A stretch of DNA of 64,000 bases from Globodera rostochiensis (GCA_018350325.1 JAEVLN010000011.1:926449-990448), one strand, 5' to 3'. Positions 1 to 10,194 are shown, numbered from the stretch's first letter. Notes: generated by a model from the letters alone, not told the origin. Numbers and translations: made by a program.

Positions 1-679
1 CTTTTTGAACTGTTTTTAAGTTTTGCCTTTTTACATTTGCTTTTTATTTCATCAAATTGTTTTAAAATTTGACGTTTTTCTATCTCAGAAAACTTTTCTC
101 GACTTAAACCCAATTCTTTGCTCCATTTATAAATTGTTGTTCGACCAACACCCAAATTATTAGATATTTTTCTGTCAATTTGATTCCATTCATTTTTGGA
201 AAATTTTTTGTTTTTCTTATAGTCTTCTTTCATTTTACGGAATTCTTGGATAATTTCTCGTTTTTGCTGATCACACTCAATTTTTTCACTCTCATTTTGT
301 TGTTCATCAACCCTTTTTGATCTTGATCAATTGAGTTATTTTGATCAGAAAAATGTTCCTTAGAATTTCCCTGATCAAGATGATCCGCTGATGGCGCTGA
401 ATTGTTTTCGTCTTCCGACCAATTTTCATCATAAATTTCATCAAGTTTCTGTTTCAATATTTCATCAATATTTTTCTGATCAGAAGTGATTGGAGCTTGT
501 CCGTCTTGAACTTCTTCTTTAACATGACGACAGTTACTTTCATCGTCCCATCCTTTTCCAAATATTTCATCAAATGATTTGTAAAGTTTTGGTTCTTCTC
601 CGCTTTGGCCCACGGAATTTGCATTTTTGATCAAATTCATTGCAAAGAATGGAATAAAAATTAATAGCCAAAATTTCAT
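1..679 (-). pseudogene. Secreted multi-HTH family member, frameshifted and cut by window edge
   Basis: The ATG at 679 opens a typical family N-terminus: a hydrophobic signal peptide ending near residue 22, then FDEIFGKGWDDE and FDEIYDENWSED type motifs. Near position 312 the frame is lost. The closest relative, at 34859-35797, reads CAACCCTTTGATC there, whereas this copy has two extra T. Beyond this point HTH-coding sequence continues in another frame to position 1, so the 3' part lies outside the window. The copy is otherwise almost identical to the 34859 gene, which points to a recent duplication. The frame could also have been broken by an assembly error in the T run. Confidence 0.8.
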
Positions 680-689
680 TTTTATTACT

Positions 690-800
690 AAAATTTATTT
701 AATAAATATTAATAAATAAATTGGGCATAGAATTAATTTTATTGAAAATATAGCCAATGAAATTGATTGGCATATTATTTTCCACGAATTTCCCCCCCCC
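690..800 (-). promoter_or_regulatory. Conserved family upstream block
   Basis: Upstream of the gene at 679 lies the block shared by seven family loci. On the minus strand it reads GGAAAATAATATGCCAATCA, followed by an AT-rich stretch with TTTATT repeats and a C/G homopolymer. Its conservation next to family starts suggests it is the promoter or 5' leader. No function has been shown. Confidence 0.45.
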
Positions 801-817
801 CACGACGACAGTTCAAG

Positions 818-950
818 TCTTTGAATCATTACTTTCATTGTCACATCCTTTTCCAAATAGTTTATAAAGTTTCGATTCTTTTCCGTGTTCGCCCACAGAA
901 TTAGCGTTTTTGATCAAATTCGTTGCAAAATAAAATAATAATTAATCGCT
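818..950 (-). pseudogene. N-terminal fragment of secreted HTH family
   Basis: The minus strand carries a decayed copy of the signal-peptide region and first acidic motif (equivalents of KLYK.. and GKGWDDESN), with frame breaks. It lies just upstream of the family copy at 1-679, so it is either the remains of a tandem duplicate or a rearranged 5' end. Confidence 0.65.
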
Positions 951-982
951 GAATGAGGGCCGGCCATTTGCAGAATGCAACC

Positions 983-1357
983 AACAAAACTGGCTATTGC
1001 AAACAAACTGAACTCGGTTACGCAAATCATGCAAACATTATTATTGAACTATTTTATAGGCTTATTTTAGTTAACACAAAAATACAAATATTTAAAAAAC
1101 ACAAAATAATATTTGGAAAAACTTTGACGACAAGTAAATGAGAGAGCGATTGCAAGAGCGGAATTGAGAAACGTTACCAAAACTTTATTATGTTTTTGGC
1201 AAAATCTTTAAACGTCAAAGTTTTTCCAAGTATTATTTTTTGTTTTTTTTTAAATATTTGTATTTTTTGTGTTAACTAAACCTACAAAATACTTCAATAG
1301 TAATGTTTGCATGATTTGCGTAACCGAGTTCAATTTGTTTGCAATAGCCAGTTTTGA
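983..1357. repeat. Imperfect inverted repeat, about 145-bp arms
   Basis: The segment 983-1130 recurs inverted at about 1209-1357; both hold the sequence AACTCGGTTACGCAAATCAT or its complement. A third copy is at about 36404-36575 inside another mobile element. The unit is therefore a dispersed repeat and the pair here can form a fold-back. Confidence 0.65.
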
Positions 1358-1489
1358 CCACCCAATCCATGGGCAGTTCTTCCAACTGAGCTTCCGGGGC
1401 ATTGCATTTGCCTTCTTCTTTATGGGTGATCTTTTGCTCCCGCCATAGGCGTTTTAACCGTCCACGTCCAACAGCGGAATTCTCTCTCA

Positions 1490-2009
1490 ACCTTACACTA
1501 ATTTGTTGAAAATCTCAAAAACCAGATTAGATGGAAAGCTTAATTTACAATAGTAAAGAAAATGAGCATCCTTGTGTTCCAGTTAGCACGTTTGGAGATT
1601 CTTTTGCTTTTTTTCACGCTTGGGTGTACTTGTTTAAAAAAACCAAAATTGTTGGCAGATAAATCACGATTGTTGGTTGGGCGCACAAACGATTAAATCT
1701 CGTAAAATGAGCAGAAGAATAGAAAAAATTTTGCGAACAGAGTTTGACGAGAAAAGCCCAGAAATAGCATTCATTTCGAATAAATCAGAGCAAATTTTAG
1801 CCTTTATAAATCCCTATTTTGGGCTTTTTAAGAACGCCATTTTGCAGGCTTGCGTAGGCTCGAAAAAGAAACACACCGCCTTGAGCCATTACACCCCGTT
1901 CGCGCACGGCAGCAGCTCAACAATAGTCGGAAACACTCAAAATCTGACATTACGGTAATCGGCGTCTGCCCTTACTGTCGGATTGCCCACTGTCCAATTG
2001 TCCGGACCC
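1490..2009. other. No recognised gene
   Basis: The region has short open frames only (for example 1677-1958) and they show no recognisable domain, signal peptide or splice structure. Confidence 0.4.
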
Positions 2010-2224
2010 CAACCAAGTCCGCCTTCAGTTAGGAAAAATGTCGGAGTAATAAAACAAATACAGGGGGCAGCGTTAGTCCACAACCGGACCATAGAAAAAG
2101 CGCAGGCCCTCAAGCATCAGTGTTATGCGTTATGCGATAACCCATTTTCCAATGCGGTAGCGGTATGCGATATGCGATAAACCCATTCTCTAAAGCGGTA
2201 GCGGTATGCGGTATGCGATAATAG
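2010..2224. repeat. TATGCGATA-rich dispersed repeat, copy 1
   Basis: The segment holds GTTAGGAAAAATGT and CAGGGGGCAGCGTTAGTCC, followed by reiterated TATGCGATA and GCGGTAGCGGTATGCG. The same order occurs at about 8150-8425, so this is a mobile or segmental repeat with subterminal short motifs. No clear ends were found. Confidence 0.55.
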
Positions 2225-2485
2225 ATTTGACGCGCCTGCACGGAGGACACACCGCTTCCGGAACGCACCATCATTTGTGCACCGATTTGAGACGTTCTGA
2301 TCAGTGATACGATCGGTTAAGAGCAAGATTTATTACAGATTTCCTAATGTGCATTGATTTTATAAATTTAAGTCATAAAAATGGGTTTTGTATGTTGAAG
2401 AATGGGAAAAATGTATTAGGTGAGAGAGCGTGACGTGAGCATTCACATGAATTGCCAAAAACAAAATTAGGGGGGGGGGGGGGAA
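2225..2485 (+). promoter_or_regulatory. Shared upstream region of HTH family (copy before pseudogene)
   Basis: From CTGCACGGAGG onward this region matches about 41,660-41,930, upstream of the gene at 42035. From about 2340 it also matches 6350-6480, upstream of 6609. It includes GAGCATTCACATGAATTGCC and a G homopolymer. Duplicated units therefore included at least about 400 bp of upstream sequence. Confidence 0.55.
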
Positions 2486-2953
2486 TAAATGCGTGGAAAA
2501 TAATATGCAACGAATTTAATCAAAATGCCAATTCTGTGGGCGAACGCGGGCAAAGACCAAAACTTTACAAATCATTTGATGAAATATTTGGAAAAGGATG
2601 GGATGATGAAAGTAATGATTCAAAGACTTGAACTGTCGTCATATTAAAAAAGAAGTTCAAGACGGACAAGCTCCAAACACTTCTGATCAGAAAAATATTG
2701 ATGAAATATTAAAAAAGAAATTTGATGAAATTTAAGATGAAAATTGGTCGGAAGACGAAAACAATTCAGCGCCAGATCAAGATGAGAGTTTTGATGAACA
2801 GCAAAATGAGTCCAATAAATCTGAAAAAATTGTGTCTGATCAGCAAAAACGTGAAATTATTCAAAAATTCCGTGAAATGAAAGATAATTATCAGAAAAAA
2901 AACAAATGCGCACACTCAAACAAAGAATGGGTTCAAATTGAGAAAATGGGGGA
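2486..2953 (+). pseudogene. Truncated secreted HTH family copy
   Basis: The sequence carries the family N-terminal region from the end of the signal peptide through both FDEI motifs and the start of HTH unit 1. It is broken by loss of one base in the codons for NDSKDL near 2625, by an in-frame TAA inside the second FDEI motif near 2735, and by abrupt loss of homology at about 2945, where a G-rich tract begins. The initiator region is also lost. Confidence 0.8.
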
Positions 2954-3859
2954 GGGGGGTGGGAGTCAGTTTCGATATTTATGAACGAATTTTGTTTATA
3001 TTGCGTGTAAAATGTCAAAATATTTTCAAAATATTTTATAGCTTTTTTGTTACTAAATGATGAATTAAAAATAAATAAGAGTACCGAAGTGTTCTCGAAT
3101 CATGATCACTGCCAGGGTATTTTATAAAAAATAACAAAATTTTCGTAAAATACGATATTTATTTACTATTTGGCGCTCCCGCACAGAACAGGTAAGCATC
3201 ATCGGCGGTGCTGAAGTTTATCGTCTCTGGGTGAGACGGTATTACCGTTCGAGCAGCCCAACGCCGACGGTTTTGAAAACCCCGGACCACCCATTGAGAT
3301 TTCCGGAAAACCCAAAAATCCGGTATGTGCCGTTAGCCCCAAACCCCAGCACACCAAATTTTTGTCCGGAACCCTCCCCCCTCCATCGGTCACAGCCAAA
3401 TTCTTCGACCAATTTGCAACGATGTTTTGCGAATGTCTCACTCTCACTAAACCTAACTTTGCGGAAACGCTTCCCGGTGATTCCTTTTTTTCTTAAAATA
3501 TTTTTTCCTTTATACACTTTGCAAACATTTGAACGAATGTCTGTCGTTATTTTGAACACATCGTCTCAAAGTCCGCTGATTCGAGTGAAGTGATCAGTCC
3601 GAAACATTGAAGGCGAGAGGAGGGGTTATTGGGCGAAGCAATTTAACTGACGAAAGGCAACAACTGTTTCGGGGAATGGGAGAAAAACATAGTCGAACGA
3701 ATGGCACTTGATTGGCCCCGGGCATAACATCGTCTTTTACTCTTACCTTCTGATTAATGCTTTTCTTGCAGTAGTTCTTCAGTCACTTCTTCCCCTTCTT
3801 CAACTTCCTCCAATGAAACTGTTCGGGCTAACTTTTGTGAAAGTTGTTCTGCATTCGAT
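2954..3859. other. No recognised gene
   Basis: The region is AT-rich, with a GC-richer patch at 3200-3480 that is open on both strands over about 100 codons but has no recognised domain. A TTTTCTTGCAG at about 3763-3773 looks like a splice acceptor, but no partner exon could be fixed. Confidence 0.35.
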
Positions 3860-4105
3860 GTAATTATTAGAGCTGTTCGAGAGTCTCGGTCTCGAGTCTC
3901 GAACCGAGAAATTTCTCGGTTTTTTTGAGTCTCGGTCTCGACTCTCGGGTTTTAGTCTCGGAAAACGAAACTTTTTTGCACTGGTAAAGATGGAATTTTT
4001 GGTGAGAAATCATTAAAGAATTTATGTGCTTGAAAGATTTGAAAATACACAATGACAAATTTAGAAATCCTTTAATACTTTGTCAACTTTCGTAATACAC
4101 TGTGC

Positions 4106-4172
4106 GTATGGCGCAGTGGTTAAATTCTGTGTCGCTTACTCTGTATTGTCGTAAGTTCTAGTCCCCCCAGTG
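4106..4172 (+). repeat. tRNA-like segment (Pol III box A/B)
   Basis: Box A TGGCGCAGTGG is followed about 40 nt later by a degenerate box B AGTTCTAGTCCC. No full cloverleaf is apparent, so it is tRNA-derived rather than a tRNA gene. Confidence 0.5.
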
Positions 4173-4473
4173 AAATGAATTTTTCTTCATTCAAATTGAT
4201 AATTAGATACCAGTGTTTTGCTGTTCCAGCTTGGCCTGTTCTGTTCCTGTTCTGTTCCTGTTCTGTTCCTGTTCTGTTCCTGTTCCAAGGATTTTGAATC
4301 TGTTCCTGTTCCTGTGCTGTTCTGAAATCTTAGAACAGAACAGAACAGGAACAGGAACAGAACAGGAACAGAACAGGAACAGAACAGGCCAAGCTGGAAC
4401 AGGGTAAAAATTGAAGAATTGAACTTGATTGAGTAATATATTTGAAATTTTCCAATGATTCATTATGATCTCA

Positions 4474-4540
4474 CGTGGCGCAGTGGTTAAACTGCGTGCC
4501 TTGATTCAATTTTGTCTAAGGTTCAACTTTTCCTAGTGAA
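4474..4540 (+). repeat. tRNA-like segment
   Basis: Box A TGGCGCAGTGG is identical to the copy at 4106 and is followed by GGTTCAACTTTTCC as a weak box B. Confidence 0.45.
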
Positions 4541-4571
4541 ATTCTTTTTTATTCTTTATATTTTACTCCCT

Positions 4572-4640
4572 GGTGTGGTGTAATGGTGAGTGATATGTGA
4601 TGCCTGGGGCTGTGGGTTCGAACCCCCGACTTTGTAAATG
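4572..4640 (+). repeat. tRNA-like segment with strong box B
   Basis: TGGTGTAATGG is followed by a near-consensus box B GGGTTCGAACCCC. The arms around it do not form a convincing acceptor stem. Confidence 0.5.
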
Positions 4641-4875
4641 ATTTCTTTTTCTCTCTTTACGAACTTTGATGGTAATTAAAAATATTTTAGAATTAATATT
4701 TTTTGAAGACATAAAAATTTTTTATTTGTTTCATTAAACTTGAGAAAAAAATCATAGGGGGACCCTTTTGTTTTGTTTTTAAAAATCAAGACCATTTTTT
4801 TAACAATTCCATTAAAATCTTCAAAAAATGGTTGCAAATCCCTTAACAAATTAAGTCAAAAATTCAAAATTTTCT

Positions 4876-4899
4876 CGGCGGCGCCTATCGGCACCGCCG
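4876..4899. repeat. GC-rich hairpin core motif
   Basis: CGGCGGCGCC-TATC-GGCACCGCCG forms a 10-bp stem with one G-T pair in a very AT-rich context. It is preceded by a line of the type TTCTTAACAAA and followed by a C run. The same 24 bases recur at 5599, 12361, 34235 and, with loop TGTC, at 63752. Confidence 0.8.
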
Positions 4900-5598
4900 A
4901 CCCCCCCCCCCTCCCCCCTGATGTAAAGCAGAAGCAGAATTCTCAAAAAATTTTGAATTAGGGCTGCTCCCCATTCTCAAAATTGGGTCGCCCCCGACTC
5001 TCGACATGACCAACCCCGACCTCCCCGATTTTCCTGCCCCCAAGGGGTCGGGATCAAACCTATTTTGAACCTAACTTAAAATATTTTCGTAAAAGTCTCG
5101 GATTTTTGGGAGCAAATTCTCGAGTCTCGGGGTCAACTCTTGGTAAGGTTAGGTCTCGAGCATCACTAGCAAGTGATGAGCACTCTGTTCAATGAATCAT
5201 CGATTAAAATTTCAGTCTGAATTTCACTCGGAAAATTTTTAATTTGGAACAGTCTAAGAACAGTTTACTCTGTTCTGTTCCTGTTCTGTTCCTGTTCCTG
5301 TTCTGTTCTCGAGGTCGGAACAGAACAGGAACAGAACAGACAGGCTGTTCTAAAATTTGAGAACAGAACAGGAACAGGAACAGGTTCAAAATTGTTGGAA
5401 CAGCAAAACACTGTTAGATACTCGTTTTTACTGATTCTTAAAAAACATCACCCAGTAAACCTTATAAAATGGTGATTTTTTTGCAAATTTTAAGCATATT
5501 TTTCCTAATTAAATTCACTAAAGCTTCCATTTTTTATCGCCATAAAAAGCTTCAAAAAATTACCGCTTTCTAATCTAGTCAAAAATTCAAAATTTTTT

Positions 5599-5622
5599 CG
5601 GCGGCGCCTATCGGCACCGCCG
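5599..5622. repeat. GC-rich hairpin core motif
   Basis: This copy is identical to 4876-4899. It belongs to the outer element 3868-6015. Confidence 0.8.
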
Positions 5623-6225
5623 ACCCCCCACTAAAAGTTAAGCAAAATTCGAAGTTATTTTTGAAAATTTCTTAACAAAAAAATGCATTAAAACTCCCCG
5701 AAAATAACTCCTAAATTGAAAAAATTCTTTCCCCGGCGGTTCCGATGGGGGACCATCGGACAAAAAGCGTTCCAGAAATAAAAATGGGAATTTAAATTTG
5801 TCGCGAATTGTAAAACTATTTATTTAAATTTTTTGAGCTTAAAATAAAAAATTTCAGTGAATTTTAAAAAAAATTTTCAAAAAAGTCTCGATCTCGGGTC
5901 TCGAACCGAGAAATTTCTCGGTTTTTTTGGGTCTCGGTCTCGAGTCTCGGAGTCATTTCTCGGTCTCGGTCTCGACTCTCAAGTCTCGGTAAATTTCATG
6001 TCTCGAACAGCCCTAGTAATTATTAATGTGAAAATCAAGTAACCAAGACTTAATCAAACCTAAGCAAGGGACGAAAAAGGCAAAAAATTTTAAAACTTCT
6101 CTTCTTCATCAATCAAAAGATAACAATTTATAGGCAGAAAAAATTTTATGTGTTTTTGGCAGTGTTATGAAAAATTCAAATGTATGACCTAATCAATCAC
6201 CTTCAATTTTTAGCCTGCTCTGTTC

Positions 6226-6345
6226 AAAAAATGATAGGAACAGAAAGTTCTGATCTGTTCCTGTTCTGTTCGTGTGCCAAGAATTTTGAATCTGTTCCTA
6301 TTCTGTTTTAAATTCTAGAACAAGACAGGAACAGGCCAAGATGGG
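6226..6345. repeat. Fragment of GTTCTGTTCCTG hAT-like family
   Basis: The segment contains GATCTGTTCCTGTTCTGTTC, GAATTTTGAATCTGTTCC and the inverted ACAGGAACAGGCCAAG, as in the left end of 4211-5413. The termini are lost. Confidence 0.65.
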
Positions 6346-6349
6346 ATTT

Positions 6350-6608
6350 CCCATTTGTGCATTGATTCAATTAATTTTTAAATCATAAAAATGGTTTTTG
6401 TTTGTTAAAGAATGGGATAAATGTATTAGGTTAGAGAGGGTGACGTGGGCATTCACATGAATTGCCAAAAAAATTGAGAGGGGGGGGGAATAAATGTGTG
6501 GAAAATAATATGCCAATCAATTTAATTTGCCATATAATTCAAGAAAATAATTCTACCCACAAAATATTTCTTATTAATATTTTATTTAATAATTTTAGTA
6601 ATAAAAAA
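6350..6608 (+). promoter_or_regulatory. Conserved upstream block of HTH gene
   Basis: The block includes TGTGCATTGATT, a G-run, GGGCATTCACATGAATTGCC and AATAATATGCCAATCAATTT, all repeated at the same distance upstream of other family members (2486, 17692, 39120, 42035 and, inverted, 679 and 46159). ATGCCA matches the DOG-box hexamer reported for dorsal-gland effector promoters of cyst nematodes. Whether it acts here is inference. Confidence 0.5.
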
Positions 6609-7508
6609 ATGAAATGTCGCCTATTAATTATTATTTTATTCTTTGCAACAAATTTGATCCAAAATGCTTATTCTGTGGACGATGACGGACAAGGGCCAAA
6701 ACTTTACAAAACATTTGATGAAATATTTGGAAAAGGATGGGATGATGAAAGTAATGATTCAAAAGACTTGAATTGTCGTCATGTTAAAGAAGAAGTTCAA
6801 GACGGACAAGATCCAAACACTTCTGATCAGAAAAATATTGAGGCTGAAATATTGAAACAGAAATTTGATGAAATTTATGATGAAAATTGGTCGGAAGACA
6901 AAAACAATTCAGCATCAGATCAAGATGAGAGTGTTGATGAACATCAAAATGAGTCCAATGGATGCGAAAAAATTGAGTCTGATCAGCAAAAACGTGAAAT
7001 TATTCAAAAATTCCGTGAAATGAAAGAAGAATACAAGAAAAACATAAAATATTCCACAAATGAAAGGATACAAATTGAGTCAAAAATATCAAATGGTTTG
7101 GGGGTTAGTCGAACAAAATTGTATAAATGGATCAAAGAATTGGGTCTAGCCCAAAAAAAGTTTACTGAGTTAGAAAAAAGTAAAATTTTGAAACAATTTG
7201 ATGAAATAAAAAGTAAATGTAAAAAGGAAAAGCTCAAAACCATTTCAATGAATGAACTCGATAAGAAAATTGCAAAAAAATTGGGCGTTTGTAGAGAAAC
7301 AATTATTGAATGGAAGCGCACTTTTGGCCTTTCTGTCAGCAACAAAATTTCTGATGCAACAAAAATTGGAATTTTGAAGAAATATGCCAAAATAAAAGGT
7401 AAAAATCCGAAAATGACAGATGCCGTTATTGCTGATATGTTGAACATATCATTAAGAAGCCTATGTAATTGGAAAAAACAATTTAAAGAAGAAATTAAGA
7501 AGCTTTGA
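6609..7508 (+). CDS. Secreted acidic multi-HTH protein (299 aa)
   Basis: The ATG at 6609 was chosen because it starts the conserved MKCRLLIIILFF signal peptide; frame upstream is open but not conserved. Residues 1-22 form the signal peptide. Motif FDEIFGKGWDDE lies at 36-47 and FDEIYDENWSED at 86-97, in a strongly acidic region that runs to about 120. Three HTH units follow at about 124-170, 175-242 and 247-296. Each ends in a recognition-helix pattern of the type LGVSRTKLYKWIKELGL, with an invariant Trp and basic residues. This resembles the N-terminal HTH of IS3-type transposases or homeodomain-like proteins; no catalytic domain is present. There are no introns. A secreted DNA-binding protein acting outside the producing cell (an effector) is an inference. 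Alternatively the N-terminus could be a membrane anchor. Confidence 0.85.
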   Translation: MKCRLLIIILFFATNLIQNAYSVDDDGQGPKLYKTFDEIFGKGWDDESNDSKDLNCRHVKEEVQDGQDPNTSDQKNIEAEILKQKFDEIYDENWSEDKNNSASDQDESVDEHQNESNGCEKIESDQQKREIIQKFREMKEEYKKNIKYSTNERIQIESKISNGLGVSRTKLYKWIKELGLAQKKFTELEKSKILKQFDEIKSKCKKEKLKTISMNELDKKIAKKLGVCRETIIEWKRTFGLSVSNKISDATKIGILKKYAKIKGKNPKMTDAVIADMLNISLRSLCNWKKQFKEEIKKL

Positions 7509-7811
7509 AAATATACGGACCTTGTAGGCCTTGACTCAACGCGAAGAAGTTATTAGTGTTTAGGAATGGATTAATTAAATTTTTTTTGTTATTTAGGGAT
7601 TGCATTTTCGCCCTGCCCTCCCTAATCATCTTTGTTTGTATTAGAAATATTTAATTTTTTTTCCCTGACCGGATTTTATAATTAAAAAACCCATAAAGAG
7701 TAGAGACCCTTTTGTTATGTAAAATTGGCGATTACTGGACCAATTTTCTTAATAAATATTGTTAATCTCCAAAAAAAAATTTCTGGACTGTTCCTATCGG
7801 CTCAGAATTTG
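7509..7811. other. Family 3' flank, no gene
   Basis: The first about 50 bp (TTTGAAAATATACGGAC, then TTGACTCAACGCGAAG) are repeated after the stop codon of other family members, so the duplicated unit includes 3' flank. Nothing else was recognised. Confidence 0.5.
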
Positions 7812-7819
7812 GTGCAAAT

Positions 7820-8102
7820 CAGGGAGTAACCGGATGCCAGAAAAGCCCGGAATTCGGCATCCGGAATTTAGGCTCCCAAAAATTTTTCTGATCATTTTTT
7901 TCGCTCTTCCGCGATGCATTTTTTTTGGCGATTTTCTTAACAAATTCCATCAAAAATTCAAAATTTCTCCGTGGTGCCTATCAGCACTGCCAACCCCTCC
8001 CTCATTTTGCGGAATTTAATCCCGGATTTTTCGCCAAAAATCCGGAATCCGGCATGCCAGACCCAAAAAAGCCCGGAAATTCGGCATCCGGTTACATCCC
8101 TG
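7820..8102. mobile_element. Short hAT-like element, CCGGAATTCGG subterminal family
   Basis: The left end CAGGGAGTAACCGGATGCC and right end GGCATCCGGTTACATCCCTG are inverse with few mismatches. Flanks GTGCAAAT (7812-7819) and GTGCTAAT (8103-8110) look like an 8-bp duplication with one change. Motifs of the type AAGCCCGGAATTCGGCATCC recur near both ends. A solo right end of the same family lies near 38,200-38,285. Confidence 0.75.
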
Positions 8103-8149
8103 GTGCTAATCCTTTAACAGAAACACAAAACCTTAATTGGAACCGGAAC

Positions 8150-8425
8150 GCGCAGGACCGGTTCCGAAGCTGCCTTCTGTTAGGAAAAATGTTGGAGAAG
8201 AATACAACAAATACAGGGGCAGCGTTAGTCCGCAGACCTTCATCAATCTAAAGGATTTATTTTCTGAAACACGCTTTGTTTGTATGGGATGGGAACCGCG
8301 CCGAAAAAATTGCGGTTGCGGTATGCGATATGCGTTTAACGCATTTTACGTTGCGGTAGCGATATGCGATAGGCATGCCCTTATGGCGATAATGCGATCG
8401 CGCGATAGCGATTTACATCCCTACT
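8150..8425. repeat. TATGCGATA-rich dispersed repeat, copy 2
   Basis: This segment is colinear with 2010-2224: GTTAGGAAAAATGTTGGAG, CAGGGGCAGCGTTAGTCC, then reiterated TATGCGATA and GCGATA motifs. Confidence 0.55.
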
Positions 8426-9012
8426 AGGTACTTTGCGGCAATTTCGGGGGCTTTATTTTGCAGTTGAAGGCACACTACTTGGACGCCGTAGCCTTCTTCA
8501 CCAGAATCACCACAAATCGCGTGACATGGCAACTTGATGAAGCAATGGCCACTTCCTTAATATTTAATTTTGCATACCCAACAAATCGAATTATGTTGAA
8601 AATTGACGGGTTGAAAAAGTGAAGTATTATAGAAATGGGTAAAATGAACAAAGATTTGTGATAGATGAACATATAGCCAAACAATTTGAAGAATAATTAC
8701 CCACCCTGCGAACATGTAGTGGGTGATGTTACTAGGCAAATAGATGGAGCTGCTCTTTTAAAAGGGCGACAATCTCAGTCTGCTAATGCCTTGTTTTTGA
8801 ATTTTTGATTGAATTTGTTTTGAAAAAAATGGTCCAAAAACTGCTGAATTTTGCAGTTGACGGCGAGGGGGGCTCAATTTTAATTAAAAATTTCAAATTT
8901 ATTTTTTTTTTTTGGAAAGGGTATAAGAACATTTCATAACTGCGATTTAAAGAAACAAAAAATTCATTCCTTACAAAATTTCAACATAATCAAACTCCAA
9001 ACAATATTATCA
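8426..9012. other. No recognised gene
   Basis: The sequence is AT-rich, with short frames only and no repeat boundary that I could place. Confidence 0.35.
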
Positions 9013-9112
9013 TACCGTATACACTCTTTTAATTTCACATTCTCTAATATGCGTCCTTTCTGAGGAAGTTTAAAAATAATTCCACATGTGAATTAAACGA
9101 GTGTATACGGTA
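9013..9112. mobile_element. 100-bp MITE, TACCGTATACACTC ends
   Basis: The ends TACCGTATACACTCTTTTAA and, inverted, TACCGTATACACTCGTTTAA enclose about 60 bp. A larger relative is at 10443-11046. The terminal TA may be a TA target duplication, which would suggest a Tc1/mariner-type origin. Confidence 0.7.
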
Positions 9113-9121
9113 TTTACGTTG

Positions 9122-10016
9122 AGTCTTTCACAAAATTCGTATATTTTCAAAGGGTTTAAATTGTTTTTTTCCAACGACGTAAGCTTTCGGTTGAATTCTT
9201 TAACATATCAGCAATAACGGCATTTGTCATTTTCGGATGTTTTCTTTTCATTTTGGCATTTTTTCAAAATTCCAATTTTTGTTTCACCAGAAAAATGCTG
9301 ACAGAAAGGCCAAATTTTCTCTTCCATCGAATAATTGATCTGGCACAAATGCCCAATTTTTCCCCAATTTTCTCATCGAGTTCATGGTTTGAACCGCTTT
9401 TGAGATTTGTCTTCTTACATTTGTTTTTAATCTTTTCAAATTGTTTCAAAATTCTAATTTTTGTTTCACCAGAAAACTTTTTCTTGCTGACAGAAAAGCC
9501 AAATTTGCGCTTCCAGTCATTAATTGTGCCGAAACAAACGCCCAATTTTCTCGCAATTCTCTCATCGAGTTTATATATTGAACTGTTTTTGAGTTTTTCC
9601 TTCATACATTTGTTTTTAATCTTTTCAAATTGTTTTAAAATTTCACACTTTTCGAACTCAGAAAACTTTGACTTTGTTTCTTTGTTTAGACCCAATTTTT
9701 TGATCCATTTATACAATTTTGTGCGACTTACTCCCAAACCATTCGATATTTTGTTTTCAATTTGAACCCATTCTTTGGTGTGCCCTTTTGCCTATAACTG
9801 TCTTTCATTACACGAAATTTTTGGATAATTTCACGTTTTTGCTGATCAGTCTCAATTTTTTCCCATTCATTGGACTCATTTTGCTGTTCATCAACACTCT
9901 CATCTTGATCTGGCGCTGAATTGTTTTCGTCTTCCTACCAATTTTCATCATAAATTTCATCAAATTTCTGTTTCAATATTTCATCAATATTTTTCTGATC
10001 AGAAGTGTTTGGAGCC
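9122..10016 (-). pseudogene. HTH family copy lacking signal peptide
   Basis: The minus strand encodes the second acidic motif region (about 9920-10000), then HTH units. A 157-residue stretch at 9264-9737 is open and holds three HTH-like units (LGVSRTKLYKWIKKLGL, LGVCFGTINDWKRKFGL, LGICARSIIRWKRKFGL), with a decayed fourth toward 9130. Homology starts abruptly at 10016, so the signal peptide and first FDEI motif are missing, and there is a frame break near 9790 and a lost codon in the second motif. If expressed, it would be an intracellular multi-HTH protein. Confidence 0.75.
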
Positions 10017-10194
10017 TTTTGAAATGTAAGGATCGAAATATTATTTAATATTTAATTGAAAGAATTTAGTTTTGAACGATTTGCAGGAAACCAACGCAAA
10101 GATTAATAAACATTGCCATTTTATTGACAAAAACTAAGCTTTTTTCCTGAAAAGATCAAATCGCTCAAAGCCAATTTCTTTCAAGAAAATCTCA

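Larger units (their letters stand above)
4211..5413. mobile_element. Nested hAT-like element, GTTCTGTTCCTG subterminal family
   Basis: The element begins CAGTGTTTTGCTGTTCCA and ends with the exact inverse, TGGAACAGCAAAACACTG. It is flanked by a perfect 8-bp duplication TTAGATAC at 4203-4210 and 5414-5421. Each end holds dozens of GTTCTGTTCCT motifs and their complements; the left end alone folds back on itself (4224-4402). The interior contains two tRNA-like segments and one GC hairpin. It sits inside 3868-6015, so it inserted later. A fragment of the same family is at 6226-6345. Confidence 0.88.
3868..6015. mobile_element. hAT-like non-autonomous element, CTCGAGTCTCGG subterminal family
   Basis: The ends are TAGAGCTGTTCGAGA and, on the complement of the right side, TAGGGCTGTTCGAGA. 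They are flanked by an exact 8-bp duplication GTAATTAT at 3860-3867 and 6016-6023. Both ends carry many copies of CTCGGTCTCGAGTCTCG-like motifs in inverted arrangement. The interior holds a tRNA-like segment (about 4106) and the GC hairpin (5599-5622), and is interrupted by the nested element 4211-5413. There is no transposase frame. The 8-bp duplication and (C/T)AGNG ends fit the hAT superfamily. Confidence 0.85.

Noticed and set aside
3199..3593. Overlapping ORFs of 82-120 codons on both strands
   Set aside because: No domain, signal peptide or splice structure. The openness matches local base composition.
7004..7447. Minus-strand hydrophobic ORF opposite the HTH gene, also at 42535-42864, 9253-9765 and 40112-40426
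   Set aside because: These are antisense shadows of Lys-rich coding sequence (AAA/AAG read as TTT/CTT). They occur wherever the HTH gene occurs and lack independent start or conservation evidence.
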